A stretch of 64,000 bases of DNA from Chryseobacterium sp. ERMR1:04 (GCF_001297705.1 NZ_LIRF01000008.1:744001-808000), one strand, 5' to 3'. Counted from the stretch's first letter, positions 51,726 through 60,126 are shown. Notes: generated by a model not told the origin, from the letters alone. Numbers and translations: made by a program.

Positions 51726-52867
51726 AAACAGTCACATTTTACGTTCTGCTCGGATTGAAGGATCTGGAGTTTTTGGATAAAAATAATTTTACAGTATTAC
51801 CATTTAATGAAATACTTTTTACTTTCAAGAAGGAGGATATTGAAAAATATGCTGAAACTTCAATAAAACATACAGATAATATTTTAATCACGGCAAGAGT
51901 TGAGTGTGGTATGGATCGTTTTACAGAATATAGGGGTTCACATTCTGATGAAAATTCAGCTGAATTTGGAGGACTTTCAGAAATAAAAACGAATACGCTT
52001 AATCATTCTTTAATTGATAAAATTAAAATAGAAAATGTTTTTGGGAAAAATTTTCAAAATGCTGATAATGAAAAAATATTATCCATTCTTGAATTTGAAG
52101 AATCCTTTTTTTGCTTTAGATTAAGAACTTTTTTAAATACTAATTCCAAGGATGTAATTCCAGCGGATTATTTTGATAAGCCCACTGATAATGTTATAAA
52201 CGAGGAAAATGATAAAAAGTTGGAAAAAATTGTCAAAGAACAGAGAAGTTTTGAAAACGAAGTCAACGAAATTACTTCAAAAATCAATACAGTGGAAGAG
52301 GCTGTTGATTTTTTAATTAATGAAGATTTAAACAAAAATGATTTTGAAGAAATTAAAAATAAATCTGTTGCGAATCAATTTGAGGAAACTGTAGAACATT
52401 TTGGCTATGGAATGTATCTTCGTAATTTATTTATTTATCCAAACGAAAATAAAGTTTTTCTTGAAAATTTAAAAAATTATGAAGGTCATTATGTCGATAA
52501 TTTTGGAGAATTTGGCGAAGGAATCATAGGAGATTTATTATGGAGAAAAATAAATAATTTTGAAACTACAGAACAAAACTGTAAAAAAATAAAAGAAATT
52601 CAAGAAAGAATTGACAGAGATTCTCATTGGGATTTCCATATTAAAATGAAACTTCTTTCTTATAATTTTACAGAGGATGAGATTGAACAACACCTGAAAT
52701 TACAAAAAAAGATGGATGATAATAATGATAATTTTGAGGAATATTATTTCCAACAAAAAGCTCTTTTAGCAAGATTAAATAAAGAGGAAAAAGAAACTTT
52801 TGAAAATATAAAGCAAGATTATTTCAACATACAAAATGTTGTAGAAAGACTAAAACAAAAACCATGA
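51722..52867 (+). CDS. DUF6794-like domain protein of unknown function
   Basis: A 381-residue protein. The first ~150 residues (from MKTVTFYVLLGLKDLEF) show no family. Residues 200-290 resemble the DUF6794 domain of Bacteroidetes: TVEEAVDFLINEDLNKNDFEEIKNKS followed by FGYGMYLRNLFIY. This is by pattern only. The last third is helical and charged, with a possible coiled coil. It is coupled by four-base overlaps to ARH before and KptA after. No catalytic motif was seen. Confidence 0.6.
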   Translation: MKTVTFYVLLGLKDLEFLDKNNFTVLPFNEILFTFKKEDIEKYAETSIKHTDNILITARVECGMDRFTEYRGSHSDENSAEFGGLSEIKTNTLNHSLIDKIKIENVFGKNFQNADNEKILSILEFEESFFCFRLRTFLNTNSKDVIPADYFDKPTDNVINEENDKKLEKIVKEQRSFENEVNEITSKINTVEEAVDFLINEDLNKNDFEEIKNKSVANQFEETVEHFGYGMYLRNLFIYPNENKVFLENLKNYEGHYVDNFGEFGEGIIGDLLWRKINNFETTEQNCKKIKEIQERIDRDSHWDFHIKMKLLSYNFTEDEIEQHLKLQKKMDDNNDNFEEYYFQQKALLARLNKEEKETFENIKQDYFNIQNVVERLKQKP

Positions 52868-53409
52868 ATGAAAAACAAAAGAAAAGCAAAAGCAAATTTC
52901 TGAGCTACGTTCTCAGACACCATCCCGAAATCATTAATTTAAATTTAGATGAAAACGGATGGGCAAATGTTGATGAATTAATCACAACATCAAAAAGAGA
53001 TTCTTATGAAGGCTTTACCTTTGAAGAATTAGATGAAATCGTACAGACCAACGCTAAAAAACGATTTGCTTTTAATGAAGATAAAACAAGAATCAGAGCC
53101 AGCCAGGGGCATTCGATTGATATTAATTTGGCCTTAATTCCACAGCAACCACCGGAATTTTTATATCACGGAACGGCTCAAAGTAATATCGAATCTATTC
53201 TGGAAAAAGGAATAGAAAAAAGAGATCGACAACACGTTCATTTAAGTCAGGATAAAGAAACCGCAACCAGCGTTGGAATGCGCCACGGAAAACCAATCAT
53301 CCTAACCATTAAAACGGGGGAAATGTTTGAAAATGGAATTGAATTTTATCTGTCCGATAATGGGGTTTGGCTGACGGATTTTGTAAATTCGATTTATATT
53401 TCAAGATGA
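52864..53409 (+). CDS. kptA: RNA 2'-phosphotransferase KptA/Tpt1
   Basis: Removes an internal 2'-phosphate from RNA with NAD+, producing ADP-ribose 1'',2''-cyclic phosphate and nicotinamide. The 181-residue protein carries the N-terminal helix SKFLSYVLRHHPEIINL (Arg/His), LDENGWANVDELI, FLYHGTAQSNIESILEKGI (HGT motif) and the Arg-His-containing RDRQHVHLSQDKETATSVGMRHG. These correspond to the Arg-His-Arg-Arg active-site set. The family has an ADP-ribosyltransferase fold. No RNA ligase gene is in view. Its stop overlaps the next start. Confidence 0.95.
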   Translation: MNEKQKKSKSKFLSYVLRHHPEIINLNLDENGWANVDELITTSKRDSYEGFTFEELDEIVQTNAKKRFAFNEDKTRIRASQGHSIDINLALIPQQPPEFLYHGTAQSNIESILEKGIEKRDRQHVHLSQDKETATSVGMRHGKPIILTIKTGEMFENGIEFYLSDNGVWLTDFVNSIYISR

Positions 53410-53624
53410 TGAAGAGTGACAGTTGCCCCAATTGTGAAAATTCATTTGATTTTTCCAGAGATGATGTATACTTGAAAACAACATTAAGTATTGAAGGAAA
53501 AAAATATCGGATTTATCATTTTAAAAAATTATGTTCAAACTGTAATAAATTACTTGTTATGAATATTGGTAAACCAGGTGAAGACAACGGGAAATGGATT
53601 ACTGAAAAACAAAAGGATAATTAA
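53406..53624 (+). CDS. small zinc-ribbon protein
   Basis: A 72-residue protein with two CxxC pairs (CPNCENSF and CSNCNKLL) separated by about 30 residues that include a strand-rich middle (KYRIYHFKKLCSNC). A single zinc site is predicted. It starts in an ATGA overlap with the kptA stop; an upstream in-frame ATG inside kptA exists but would extend into a region with no match to the ribbon. It ends directly before the phosphoesterase ATG. Confidence 0.72.
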   Translation: MMKSDSCPNCENSFDFSRDDVYLKTTLSIEGKKYRIYHFKKLCSNCNKLLVMNIGKPGEDNGKWITEKQKDN

Positions 53625-54359
53625 ATGAAAAGAACATTAGCAATAGGCGATATTCACGGAGGATTTAAGGCTTTGAAACAAGCTTTAGAACGAGCGAATG
53701 TAACTAAAAATGACACCTTAATTTTCCTCGGAGATTATGTTGATGGTTGGAGCGAATCTTCCCAAATTATTCAGTTTTTAATAGAACTTTCCGAAAAACA
53801 GGAATGTATTTTTATTAAAGGAAACCATGATGCATGGACTGAAGATTGGATTTCTTTAGGTCTTGCGCCCAACGTCTGGCTTTCCAACGGAGGAAAAAGC
53901 ACCGTTGAAAGTTATGCTGATTATGCTGAAGAAAACTTGAATCAGCACCTAGAGTTTTTTCAAAGGATGAAAAATTATTATGTAGACGAAGACAACCGTT
54001 TGTTTATTCATGCCGGTTATTCTTCGATGGATGGCCCTGAAAAAGAAATGTATTCTAGCAATTCTAATTGGGACAGATCTTTGTGGCATGCTGCAGTTAC
54101 AATGGATAAAGACTTGTCAGAAAACTCAGAATTATATCCAAAAAGACTGCTTTTATATAATGAAATCTTCATCGGTCATACCCCAACTTTATATTTAGGG
54201 GTGATGCATCCTGTCAATAAAGCGAATGTGTGGAATCTCGATACTGGTGCGGCTTTCGTCGGCATATTATCCGTCATGGATGTTAACACAAAGGAATACT
54301 GGCAAAGCGATCCGCTTCCATTATTATATCCAGATGAAAAAGGGAGAAATAAATGGTAA
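53625..54359 (+). CDS. calcineurin-like metallophosphoesterase (PP2A/PrpA-like)
   Basis: A 244-residue phosphoesterase with the standard metal motifs in order: GDIHGG (7-12), GDYVDG, GNHDAW, HAGYSS and GHTP. The layout matches bacterial serine/threonine phosphatase or diadenosine tetraphosphatase-type members. Placement directly after kptA and the zinc-ribbon gene suggests a phosphatase acting on a nucleotide or RNA end, perhaps the KptA by-product, but the family is broad. It ends the ADP-ribose region. Confidence 0.9.
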   Translation: MKRTLAIGDIHGGFKALKQALERANVTKNDTLIFLGDYVDGWSESSQIIQFLIELSEKQECIFIKGNHDAWTEDWISLGLAPNVWLSNGGKSTVESYADYAEENLNQHLEFFQRMKNYYVDEDNRLFIHAGYSSMDGPEKEMYSSNSNWDRSLWHAAVTMDKDLSENSELYPKRLLLYNEIFIGHTPTLYLGVMHPVNKANVWNLDTGAAFVGILSVMDVNTKEYWQSDPLPLLYPDEKGRNKW

Positions 54360-54390
54360 GCATACTTGTCGTTCTTAATGGAACAAAAGG

Positions 54391-54638
54391 GATTGAAGAA
54401 CCGCTAATTTTATCTTGAAAAATAAACCAGATAACACAAATATTTACACTAAAAAAATCTGCGAAATCAGCTTCATCTGCGAGAGATTAAAAACATTATT
54501 GTCATTATGAATAGGATAAAGAGGAGTGAAGAATCATTAATTTTATCTTGAAAAATAAACCAAATAACACCAACGTTTACACTAAAAAAAGAATCTGCAA
54601 AATCAGCGATAGATTAAAAAATATCATTGTCATTCTGA
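54391..54638. repeat. two-copy imperfect direct repeat (about 115-120 bp)
   Basis: Copy 1 (54391-54510) and copy 2 (54524-54638) share AATTTTATCTTGAAAAATAA, the ATTTACACTAAAAAAA-type block, a TCTGC(G/A)AAATCAGC segment and an end GTCATT(A/C)TGA, with several indels. Confidence 0.75.
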
Positions 54639-54701
54639 CAAAAGAAGAATCTATTTTGTATTGAGATTCTTCACCGCACTTCGTTTCGTTCAGAATGACA
54701 A
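54627..54701. repeat. nested imperfect palindrome
   Basis: The outer stem TTGTCATTCTGA (54627-54638) pairs with TCAGAATGACAA (54690-54701); an inner stem GAAGAATCT (54644-54652) pairs with AGATTCTTC (54664-54672). This is a typical structured intergenic repeat of the group. Confidence 0.7.
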
Positions 54702-54770
54702 ATTGTATGTGATCAACGTTTCCGATTTTCCAAAAAGATAAGTAATTTTGAAACCTGAAATATCACTTCA

Positions 54771-56501
54771 ATGAAACTGCAATATCTCTTATTTTTCCTG
54801 AGTTCATCTTTATTTTTTGCGCAAACTCAATTTCAAACCCCTTTTGAAAAAGGGAATGGTAATCAAACCGTTACTTATGAGGAAATGAATGTGTATTATC
54901 AAAATTTAGCAAAGAATTTTAGCACCATTCAATATCTGAAAAAAGGAGAAGACGATAACGGGAAACCCATCTATGTGGTGGTTTACAATCCGTTTCCTGA
55001 AAAAGAATTGGATCAATTAAGAAAAGACAAGGCTATTTTGTTCGTCAACAACGGAATTCACCCCGGAGAACCGGACGGAATTGATGCAACCATGATGTTG
55101 ATGCGAGATTTGGCGACCAAGAAAATCAAAACACCGCAGAATTTTATCATTGCCGCTATTTCAGCGTATAATGTGAGTGGAATGCTAAACAGAGGTTCGT
55201 TTTCCAGAGCCAATCAAAACGGACCGGAACAATATGGTTTTCGTGGAAACGCGAGAAATTACGACCTAAATAGAGACTTCATCAAAGCAGATTCTAAAAA
55301 TGCAAGAAGTTTTCAGCAGATTTATCAATGGCTAAAACCAGATGTTTTTATTGATAATCATGTAAGCAACGGAGCCGATTATCAATATACCTTTACGTAT
55401 ATCTCCACTTTCAAAGAACGTTTAGGAAATGTGTTGGGAAATTATTTCTACGATAATTATCAGGCTAAAAATCTTCAAGAGTTACAGAAATTAGGATACG
55501 AAAGCACGCCGTATGTCAATATTCATGGTGATGTTCCGGAGGTTGGTTTTGCTTCTTTTGAGGATTCACCGAGATATTCTACCGGATATACAACGTTGTT
55601 TAATTCTTTAGGTACCGTTCCCGAAACCCATATGCTGAAACCGTATGACAAAAGGGTAGATGCAACGTATAAATATATGTTGGTCAACCTTCAAAATTTA
55701 GATAAAGACTATAAAAAGATAAAAGAACTTCGGGTTGAAAATTTAAAACAATACCAAGCCGGAAAACAATACGGAATTCGTTGGAAAATAGATTCTACAA
55801 AATATTCTACGATGGATTTTAAAGGATATGAGGGAAAGTATAAGCCAAGCGAAGTTTCCGGAAAACCACGATTATTTTACGACAGAAATAAACCTTTTAC
55901 AAAGAAAATAAAATTGTTTACAACTGCTGTTCCTACAGGGTATGTGACGATTCCCACACATTATGTGATTCCTCAGTCCCAATACAAAATAATTGAAGAG
56001 TTTAAAAGAAATCAGATTCAGATGAAGCCGCTTCAAAAAGACAGTACGATTGCGGTAGAATCTTATAAGATCAATGATTTTAAGACGGTTAAAAATCCTT
56101 ATGAAGGACATTATTTGCATTTTGAAACAACGGTAGACACATCCAATAAACACATCACCTTTTCAGCCGGGGATTACGTAGTTCCGACCAACCAGGAAGG
56201 CGTAAAATATATTATTGAAACCCTAGAACCTGAAGCGTTGGATTCTTTTTTTAATTGGAATTTCTTCGACGGAATCTTAGCGCAAAAAGAATATTATTCA
56301 GCCTATATTTTTGAAGATACCGCCGCAGAATTATTGAAAAAAGATAAAGGGTTAAAAGAAAGGTTAGAAGCTAAAAAAGCTTCCGATAAAAAATTTGCAG
56401 ATGATGGAGAGGCGCAACTAGATTGGGTATATAAAAACTCTCCTTATTTTGAAGAGAAAACCTTTAGACAATATCCTGTTTATAGAATTAATAACAAATA
56501 A
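54771..56501 (+). CDS. M14-family zinc metallocarboxypeptidase, secreted
   Basis: A 576-residue protein with a signal peptide (MKLQYLLFFLSSSLFFAQ). The zinc site is HPGEPDG in NNGIHPGE (His and Glu), with the third His in DNHVSNGADYQY. NYDLNRDF includes the conserved Arg area, and VPETHML the catalytic-type Glu. The C-terminal 200 residues are extra, Lys-rich and unassigned. The protein should cleave C-terminal residues of extracellular peptides. Alone, after the repeats. Confidence 0.87.
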   Translation: MKLQYLLFFLSSSLFFAQTQFQTPFEKGNGNQTVTYEEMNVYYQNLAKNFSTIQYLKKGEDDNGKPIYVVVYNPFPEKELDQLRKDKAILFVNNGIHPGEPDGIDATMMLMRDLATKKIKTPQNFIIAAISAYNVSGMLNRGSFSRANQNGPEQYGFRGNARNYDLNRDFIKADSKNARSFQQIYQWLKPDVFIDNHVSNGADYQYTFTYISTFKERLGNVLGNYFYDNYQAKNLQELQKLGYESTPYVNIHGDVPEVGFASFEDSPRYSTGYTTLFNSLGTVPETHMLKPYDKRVDATYKYMLVNLQNLDKDYKKIKELRVENLKQYQAGKQYGIRWKIDSTKYSTMDFKGYEGKYKPSEVSGKPRLFYDRNKPFTKKIKLFTTAVPTGYVTIPTHYVIPQSQYKIIEEFKRNQIQMKPLQKDSTIAVESYKINDFKTVKNPYEGHYLHFETTVDTSNKHITFSAGDYVVPTNQEGVKYIIETLEPEALDSFFNWNFFDGILAQKEYYSAYIFEDTAAELLKKDKGLKERLEAKKASDKKFADDGEAQLDWVYKNSPYFEEKTFRQYPVYRINNK

Positions 56502-56578
56502 GGTTGATGTTTATATTTGTTATGTAAAAATATGTTTCGATTTAAATTTTTCGCTAAATTAGTGGAAAACAATTAACT

Positions 56579-57367
56579 ATGAAACATGTTTATCGATTAG
56601 CATTGATGTTAGGCCTATGGCCTCTTAGTATTTCTGCTCAGTATTCACAAAGTTTTGATTCGGCTACATTACCGTCAGATTGGACGATCATTAACGGTGG
56701 AGACACCGGAACATGGAAGACGTGGACTTCTTATGACAGTACTTTTAGTGCTTCCCATTCAGGATCCCATTTTTTAGGATTGGAATATGGAAGTGATGCG
56801 CATAGCGATTATGCAATAAGTCCTGCAATAGTTGTTACCGCTGGTGTTTCGGACAAATTAACCTTTTGGGGGAGAAATAGAGGGGCTGGTTTGGCTGAAA
56901 TAGTGGATTTAAAAATCTCTACAACAACGCCTACAGCAGCGGCTTTTACCACTACATTGGCATCCGCAGTAAAACCACCGGTAACTTGGCAGCAATATAC
57001 GTATGATCTAACACCTTATGTAGGGCAGACGATATATATTGCTTTCTACTCTACAACTACAGATATCTGGTTTATAGGGATTGATGATTTTGTTGTTTCT
57101 TCTAATACGCTTGCGGTATCAGAGGCAGCAGCTGATAAGAAAAGCATTTCGATCTATCCCAATCCTGTGGGTGATATTCTTACTATTGAAAGCAAGAATA
57201 AAATTTCTGAGATCAATATATATGATATGACAGGAAGAGCTCAGAAGCTGATAGCGCCCAATTCAGGAACTACAAAAATTACGATGAGCGATTTGTCTGC
57301 AGGAAATTATGTGGTGAAAATTAAAGAGGGATCAACAGAAAAAAGCTACAAGATTATTAAAAAGTAA
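56579..57367 (+). CDS. secreted protein with a type IX sorting C terminus
   Basis: A 262-residue protein with a signal peptide and a beta-sandwich of the choice-of-anchor J / MAM-like type (FDSATLPSDWTIINGG, FWGRNRGAG, YVGQTIYIAFYSTT). The C-terminal about 80 residues match the type A sorting domain, with ISIYPNPVGDILTIE and LSAGNYVVKIKEG, ending in Lys-Lys. It is a likely cargo of the type IX secretion system and expected on the cell surface or outside. Terminator after it. Confidence 0.9.
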   Translation: MKHVYRLALMLGLWPLSISAQYSQSFDSATLPSDWTIINGGDTGTWKTWTSYDSTFSASHSGSHFLGLEYGSDAHSDYAISPAIVVTAGVSDKLTFWGRNRGAGLAEIVDLKISTTTPTAAAFTTTLASAVKPPVTWQQYTYDLTPYVGQTIYIAFYSTTTDIWFIGIDDFVVSSNTLAVSEAAADKKSISIYPNPVGDILTIESKNKISEINIYDMTGRAQKLIAPNSGTTKITMSDLSAGNYVVKIKEGSTEKSYKIIKK

Positions 57368-57386
57368 ACTTAATTTTTAGGAATAA

Positions 57387-57417
57387 AAAAAGACGTTTCA
57401 GCTTGAAACGTCTTTTT
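57387..57417. terminator. bidirectional hairpin terminator
   Basis: AAAAAGACGTTTCA and TGAAACGTCTTTTT (14 bp, perfect) around three bases; serves the T9SS gene and the convergent cupin gene. Confidence 0.88.
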
Positions 57418-57421
57418 ATTT

Positions 57422-58303
57422 TTATCTGGGTAAACCTCTTTTTAAAGCCATTTCAGCTCGTTTGATGGCTACTTTTTCTTTCCAGTCCATGTATTTCTTT
57501 TTGAAATTGGATTTCATGATGTCGTCAAACTTACGTTGAACGGTAAGATTCCATAAAGAATTTGCTTTTACGGCCCAGGATTTGTCCCAAGCTCTCAATG
57601 AAAGAGAGAAGCTGCCATCCAGATATTTCATCCAGTGCCACCAACCGGTAGGCATAAATAGGGTGTCACCATGCTCAAGGTAGCAATCGATACCTTCTAC
57701 ACCATCCAAAGCCGGATATTTCTCAAAATCAGGATTCTCAATGTCGTAATCTTCTAATGCATACGTTGCATAAGGAAGTTGATATAGCCTTTCTTTCCAT
57801 TTATTTTCAAATAGCATGACGTGTTTTCTTCCATTGAAATGAGTATGGAAAATATGCGCTAAATCAATATCGAAATGTAAAAAAGTTACAGAACCCTTTC
57901 CTCCGAAGAACATACCGGGATATTTGTCTAAAAAACCACCCATCAATTCTTTTGGTGGAATATATTCTTCGAGCAGTTTACCGGCGTGTTTTATAGGATC
58001 AAAAAAGAAAATTCTAAGATCTGTAGGCTCTCTTTGGATGAGGTCTATATAATCTGCAAATTTCATTTTGGTTGTAGGTGTATTAATGGGAGCCGCAGGA
58101 TCTGCTTTTTTAGAGTCATAAAGCGGTACTTCAATATCTCCAACCACTTCCTTCACATAATCCATTGTCCACTTTTGGTAGGCAGGCCACTTTTTTGCCA
58201 TGTTTTTTATGACAACGGGCCTCCTTGGCTTTAGATATTTTTCGTAGAATTCCTCTTTAGAAATATCATCTACAACATCTATAGGCTTTAAAATAATTCC
58301 CAT
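57422..58303 (-). CDS. JmjC/cupin-type dioxygenase-like protein
   Basis: A 293-residue protein of the cupin_8/JmjC type (PF13621-like). The iron ligands appear as His-x-Asp in FLHFDIDLAHIFHTHFNG and a late His in MPTGWWHWMKY. GRKHVMLFENKW and LEHGDTLFMP are other family blocks. Such enzymes hydroxylate amino acids in proteins or small molecules with 2-oxoglutarate; the target is unknown. It is the only gene on this strand here, with a 590-base AT-rich gap upstream. Confidence 0.85.
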   Translation of the reverse strand: MGIILKPIDVVDDISKEEFYEKYLKPRRPVVIKNMAKKWPAYQKWTMDYVKEVVGDIEVPLYDSKKADPAAPINTPTTKMKFADYIDLIQREPTDLRIFFFDPIKHAGKLLEEYIPPKELMGGFLDKYPGMFFGGKGSVTFLHFDIDLAHIFHTHFNGRKHVMLFENKWKERLYQLPYATYALEDYDIENPDFEKYPALDGVEGIDCYLEHGDTLFMPTGWWHWMKYLDGSFSLSLRAWDKSWAVKANSLWNLTVQRKFDDIMKSNFKKKYMDWKEKVAIKRAEMALKRGLPR

Positions 58304-58795
58304 TTCTATAAATTTTATGTTACAAAATTATTAAATTAAAATGTTTCACACGGAGTTTAAGTTTTTTTTAATCTATGATTCAAATCATTTTTATGTATCA
58401 AATCAATATCAATAAATATCTGTGATAAAAGATTTTAAACAAGACAATATAAATGTAATGATAAAAATTAATTAAATAACATGGAAATTTATGTTTTAAA
58501 TCATTGTTATGTGATAAATAATGAAATCTTTATTATTTCAAATATTTTGTAAATCATAAAACTGATTTTATTAATATGCTTTTCGTAAAAATTAAGGCTT
58601 TTTTTTGTTGTATATGTTTATTGAGTCTTTGTTTTGTGTGATCTATTTTTAATATTGTCTATATGGCTGTAAAAAATAATTCTGTTATAAAGATGTTAAA
58701 AATTGATAGTATGATTCGCATAGCTTAATTGTATTTGATTATGAGGTGGTTATATTAATTAACAATTCCGTAATATATATAACCGGCGCTTTCTA

Positions 58796-58803
58796 TAGTT
58801 TTG
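58796..58803 (+). promoter_or_regulatory. -7 promoter element of the secreted gene
   Basis: TAGTTTTG matches TAnnTTTG; the predicted transcript would begin at the base of the following stem. Confidence 0.5.
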
Positions 58804-58806
58804 CCG

Positions 58807-58863
58807 AAATTTTGTGTAAGATGGGATTTGGCTCCTGAAAAGCTAACAAATAGCACAAAATTT
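58807..58863 (+). promoter_or_regulatory. possible structured 5' leader
   Basis: AAATTTTGTG (58807-58816) pairs with CACAAAATTT (58854-58863), enclosing 37 bases that can form an inner stem (TTGGCT with AGCTAA, one G-U). The start codon follows 27 bases later. This may be an mRNA-stabilising hairpin or a small regulatory element; no known riboswitch was matched. Confidence 0.5.
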
Positions 58864-58890
58864 TATTAATTAAATTAACACAAAGAAAAA

Positions 58891-59736
58891 ATGAATTTAC
58901 AAAAAATGATCTTCTCAGCAGGGATGCTCTTTTCTGCTTACTATCAAATTGATGCGCAAGTAGGGATAAATACTCCTAATCCGGATGCAAGCGCTGCATT
59001 GGAAATAAAAAGCGCTAATAAAGGAGTGCTTATTCCCCGTATTCCTTTGGTGAGTGCAACAGATGCCGTTACAATACCATCTCCTGCAAAGGGGCTTATT
59101 GTATACAGCGCTGGTGGTACAATTGGTACAGGAGACGGATTTTATGCTAATTATGGTACACCAGCTGCTCCAGTCTGGACGACGTGGCAAAAATTTGATA
59201 ATAACCAATTTATTCTAAAGAATGCATATTCTACGGTAGCAACAAATCCCGTTAATTCAAATGTTGGAACAAATAGTACTGTAAATAATATTAATTTAGG
59301 GTTAAGCATCCCAATTACAATTCCTGCCAATTCTTTGGCTCAGGTTGTTGTTACCTATTCTACACCAGTAGGAACAACTTCGGGTGCTACCCAAGCTAAT
59401 CGACCAGTAGGGTATATGGGAATTCGGTTTTTGAAAAATGGAGTAGAAGCACCGGCGGGATCCAGAAAATATAGCATTGCAAGTGATGCGTCTGGGAATT
59501 CGGGATCTATCCCTATGCAAATGCTATCTGTTGGAACTTCTTATGCAGAAACCATTACCAATAATACAGGTTCTGATATTACGATTACGTATTCACTTAA
59601 TGGATATATAGAAAGAAATGAAATGGGTGCCAATCCTACTAATTTCCGTTTCAATATGTGGGATGTAGATTCTAATCCTAACTATAATTGGGGCAGAGGA
59701 ACAATGACTGCTCAATTATATACAAAACCTTTATAG
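58891..59736 (+). CDS. secreted beta-rich protein
   Basis: A 281-residue protein with a signal peptide (MNLQKMIFSAGMLFSAYYQIDAQ). The opening VGINTPNPDASAALEIKSANKG, followed by IPRIPLVSATDAVTIP and GLIVYSAGG, is the common N-terminal repeat of flavobacterial surface and fibre-like proteins. The C-terminal 150 residues are Thr/Asn-rich strands of unknown fold. No sorting domain is seen, so it may be exported but not via type IX, or may be anchored otherwise. Confidence 0.72.
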   Translation: MNLQKMIFSAGMLFSAYYQIDAQVGINTPNPDASAALEIKSANKGVLIPRIPLVSATDAVTIPSPAKGLIVYSAGGTIGTGDGFYANYGTPAAPVWTTWQKFDNNQFILKNAYSTVATNPVNSNVGTNSTVNNINLGLSIPITIPANSLAQVVVTYSTPVGTTSGATQANRPVGYMGIRFLKNGVEAPAGSRKYSIASDASGNSGSIPMQMLSVGTSYAETITNNTGSDITITYSLNGYIERNEMGANPTNFRFNMWDVDSNPNYNWGRGTMTAQLYTKPL

Positions 59737-59776
59737 GATTGATTAAAAAATTAGAAATATCAATTTTACCAATAGG

Positions 59777-59794
59777 AGCGGACTTTAGTCCGCT
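59777..59794. repeat. REP-like palindrome, second copy
   Basis: AGCGGACTTTAGTCCGCT, 18 bp with the same TT centre and AATAGG prefix as the element at 47047-47064, but with a compensated, different stem. That fits a family of short mobile palindromes. Confidence 0.65.
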
Positions 59795-60126
59795 TTTCAA
59801 TTTTAATCATTATTCTTATCTAATTTAATACATGATAAGAATACCGTATTCCCTTTGTAGAAGGGGTTTTATATGGTTATTTTAAAAAAAATACCCTGTA
59901 AATAGAATTACAGGGCAAAAACACAAATTGATTGAATAAAAATTCATTCGGGACGAATATATAAAATCTATTTAATATGCAAAACATGGTAAAAGTGAAT
60001 ATTGAATAGCAATATAAGGTGCTGAGGTTTAATTTTTATCGTAAAAATTATCGATTAACTTAAATGCAAAACCAATCAAATAAAATTGTTGAAAGTTTTT
60101 ATTTTTTCAACTTAATTAAAAAAAAC

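Larger units (their letters stand above)
54360..54770. other. non-coding stretch with intergenic repeats after the ADP-ribose region
   Basis: About 410 bases with two long similar direct repeats (54391-54510 and 54524-54638), then a long imperfect palindrome. No gene was seen. This is the right boundary of the region. Confidence 0.6.
58304..58890. other. AT-rich gap upstream of the secreted gene
   Basis: About 590 bases. The right end carries a -7 element and a structured leader; the left 450 bases are unusually AT-rich with no gene, repeat or motif that I can name. No credible promoter for the cupin gene on the minus strand was seen. Confidence 0.5.

Noticed and set aside
43151..54359. Prophage or insertion-element origin of the ADP-ribose region
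   Set aside because: No integrase, transposase or phage structural gene, and no tRNA attachment site was seen; only small intergenic repeats are present.
54391..54638. CRISPR-like repeat array
   Set aside because: Only two long, imperfect copies without regular spacers, and no cas genes in the window.
58807..58863. Known riboswitch (SAM, fluoride, preQ1)
   Set aside because: The conserved core sequences of these classes are not present.
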